Source of the DNA: RGIG3009 sp964470515
GTDB taxonomy: Bacteria; Bacillota; Clostridia; Oscillospirales; Acutalibacteraceae
Reading direction: 5' to 3'
Length of the DNA stretch: 5,548 nucleotides
Assembly: GCA_964470515.1 (NCBI GenBank)
Contig: CAYYDD010000080.1
Span: 1-5,548, forward strand
Below, piece by piece: positions 5,511-5,548 of the stretch. Below the pieces are notes generated by a model that was not told the DNA's origin, did not search any database, and saw only the letters and a program-made list of their open reading frames with translations. Position 1 is the stretch's first letter. The number at the start of each line of letters is the position of its first letter. The position numbers and the translations under genes were made by a program.

Positions 5511-5548
5511 GATGTGTGACAAAAGATAAAAAAGAGTAGCGAATAGGA

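Overview
The window looks like part of a Clostridia (Firmicutes) chromosome, and a gut Oscillospiraceae/Ruminococcaceae-type genome fits best. The signs are strong AGGAGG-type ribosome binding sites on nearly every gene, a Gram-positive style lipoprotein signal with an MTAC lipobox, moderately high G+C genes beside an AT-rich promoter region, and an Xpt of the Firmicutes type. This placement is an inference; no marker gene is present.

All five genes lie on the minus strand and read from right to left as one probable operon. The order is: xpt (xanthine phosphoribosyltransferase, 5400 to 4825); a BMP/PnrA-family substrate-binding lipoprotein (4759 to 3563); a two-domain ABC ATPase (3433 to 1880); a first permease (1887 to 772); and a second permease (775 to the left edge, truncated after 258 codons). 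The last three genes are translationally coupled by overlaps of 8 and 4 bases. A near-consensus sigma-A promoter (TTGACA, 17-base spacer, TACAAT) sits just upstream of xpt and leaves a leader of only about 30 bases. A weaker divergent promoter candidate points out of the right edge.

The transporter is a complete-looking nucleoside/purine ABC importer of the NupNOPQ / BmpA-NupABC / PnrABCDE type: a lipoprotein captures the ligand outside the membrane, two BPD_transp_2 permeases form the channel, and one fused double ATPase drives it. With xpt leading the operon, the likely scheme is uptake of a purine nucleoside or base followed by conversion of xanthine (and more weakly guanine) with PRPP to the nucleotide. 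The exact substrate cannot be read from sequence.

The intergenic gaps hold RNA structure. A bulged stem-loop without a U-tract lies between xpt and the lipoprotein gene. A very strong perfect 16-bp hairpin followed at once by a second, longer imperfect hairpin lies between the lipoprotein gene and the ATPase. The latter pair probably lowers expression of the membrane and ATPase genes relative to the binding protein. I found no mobile element, CRISPR array, tRNA, rRNA or recognisable riboswitch, and I do not see an undescribed system here. The notable points are regulatory: no purine riboswitch on xpt, tandem hairpins inside the operon, and Shine-Dalgarno sequences embedded in the 3' ends of coding regions.
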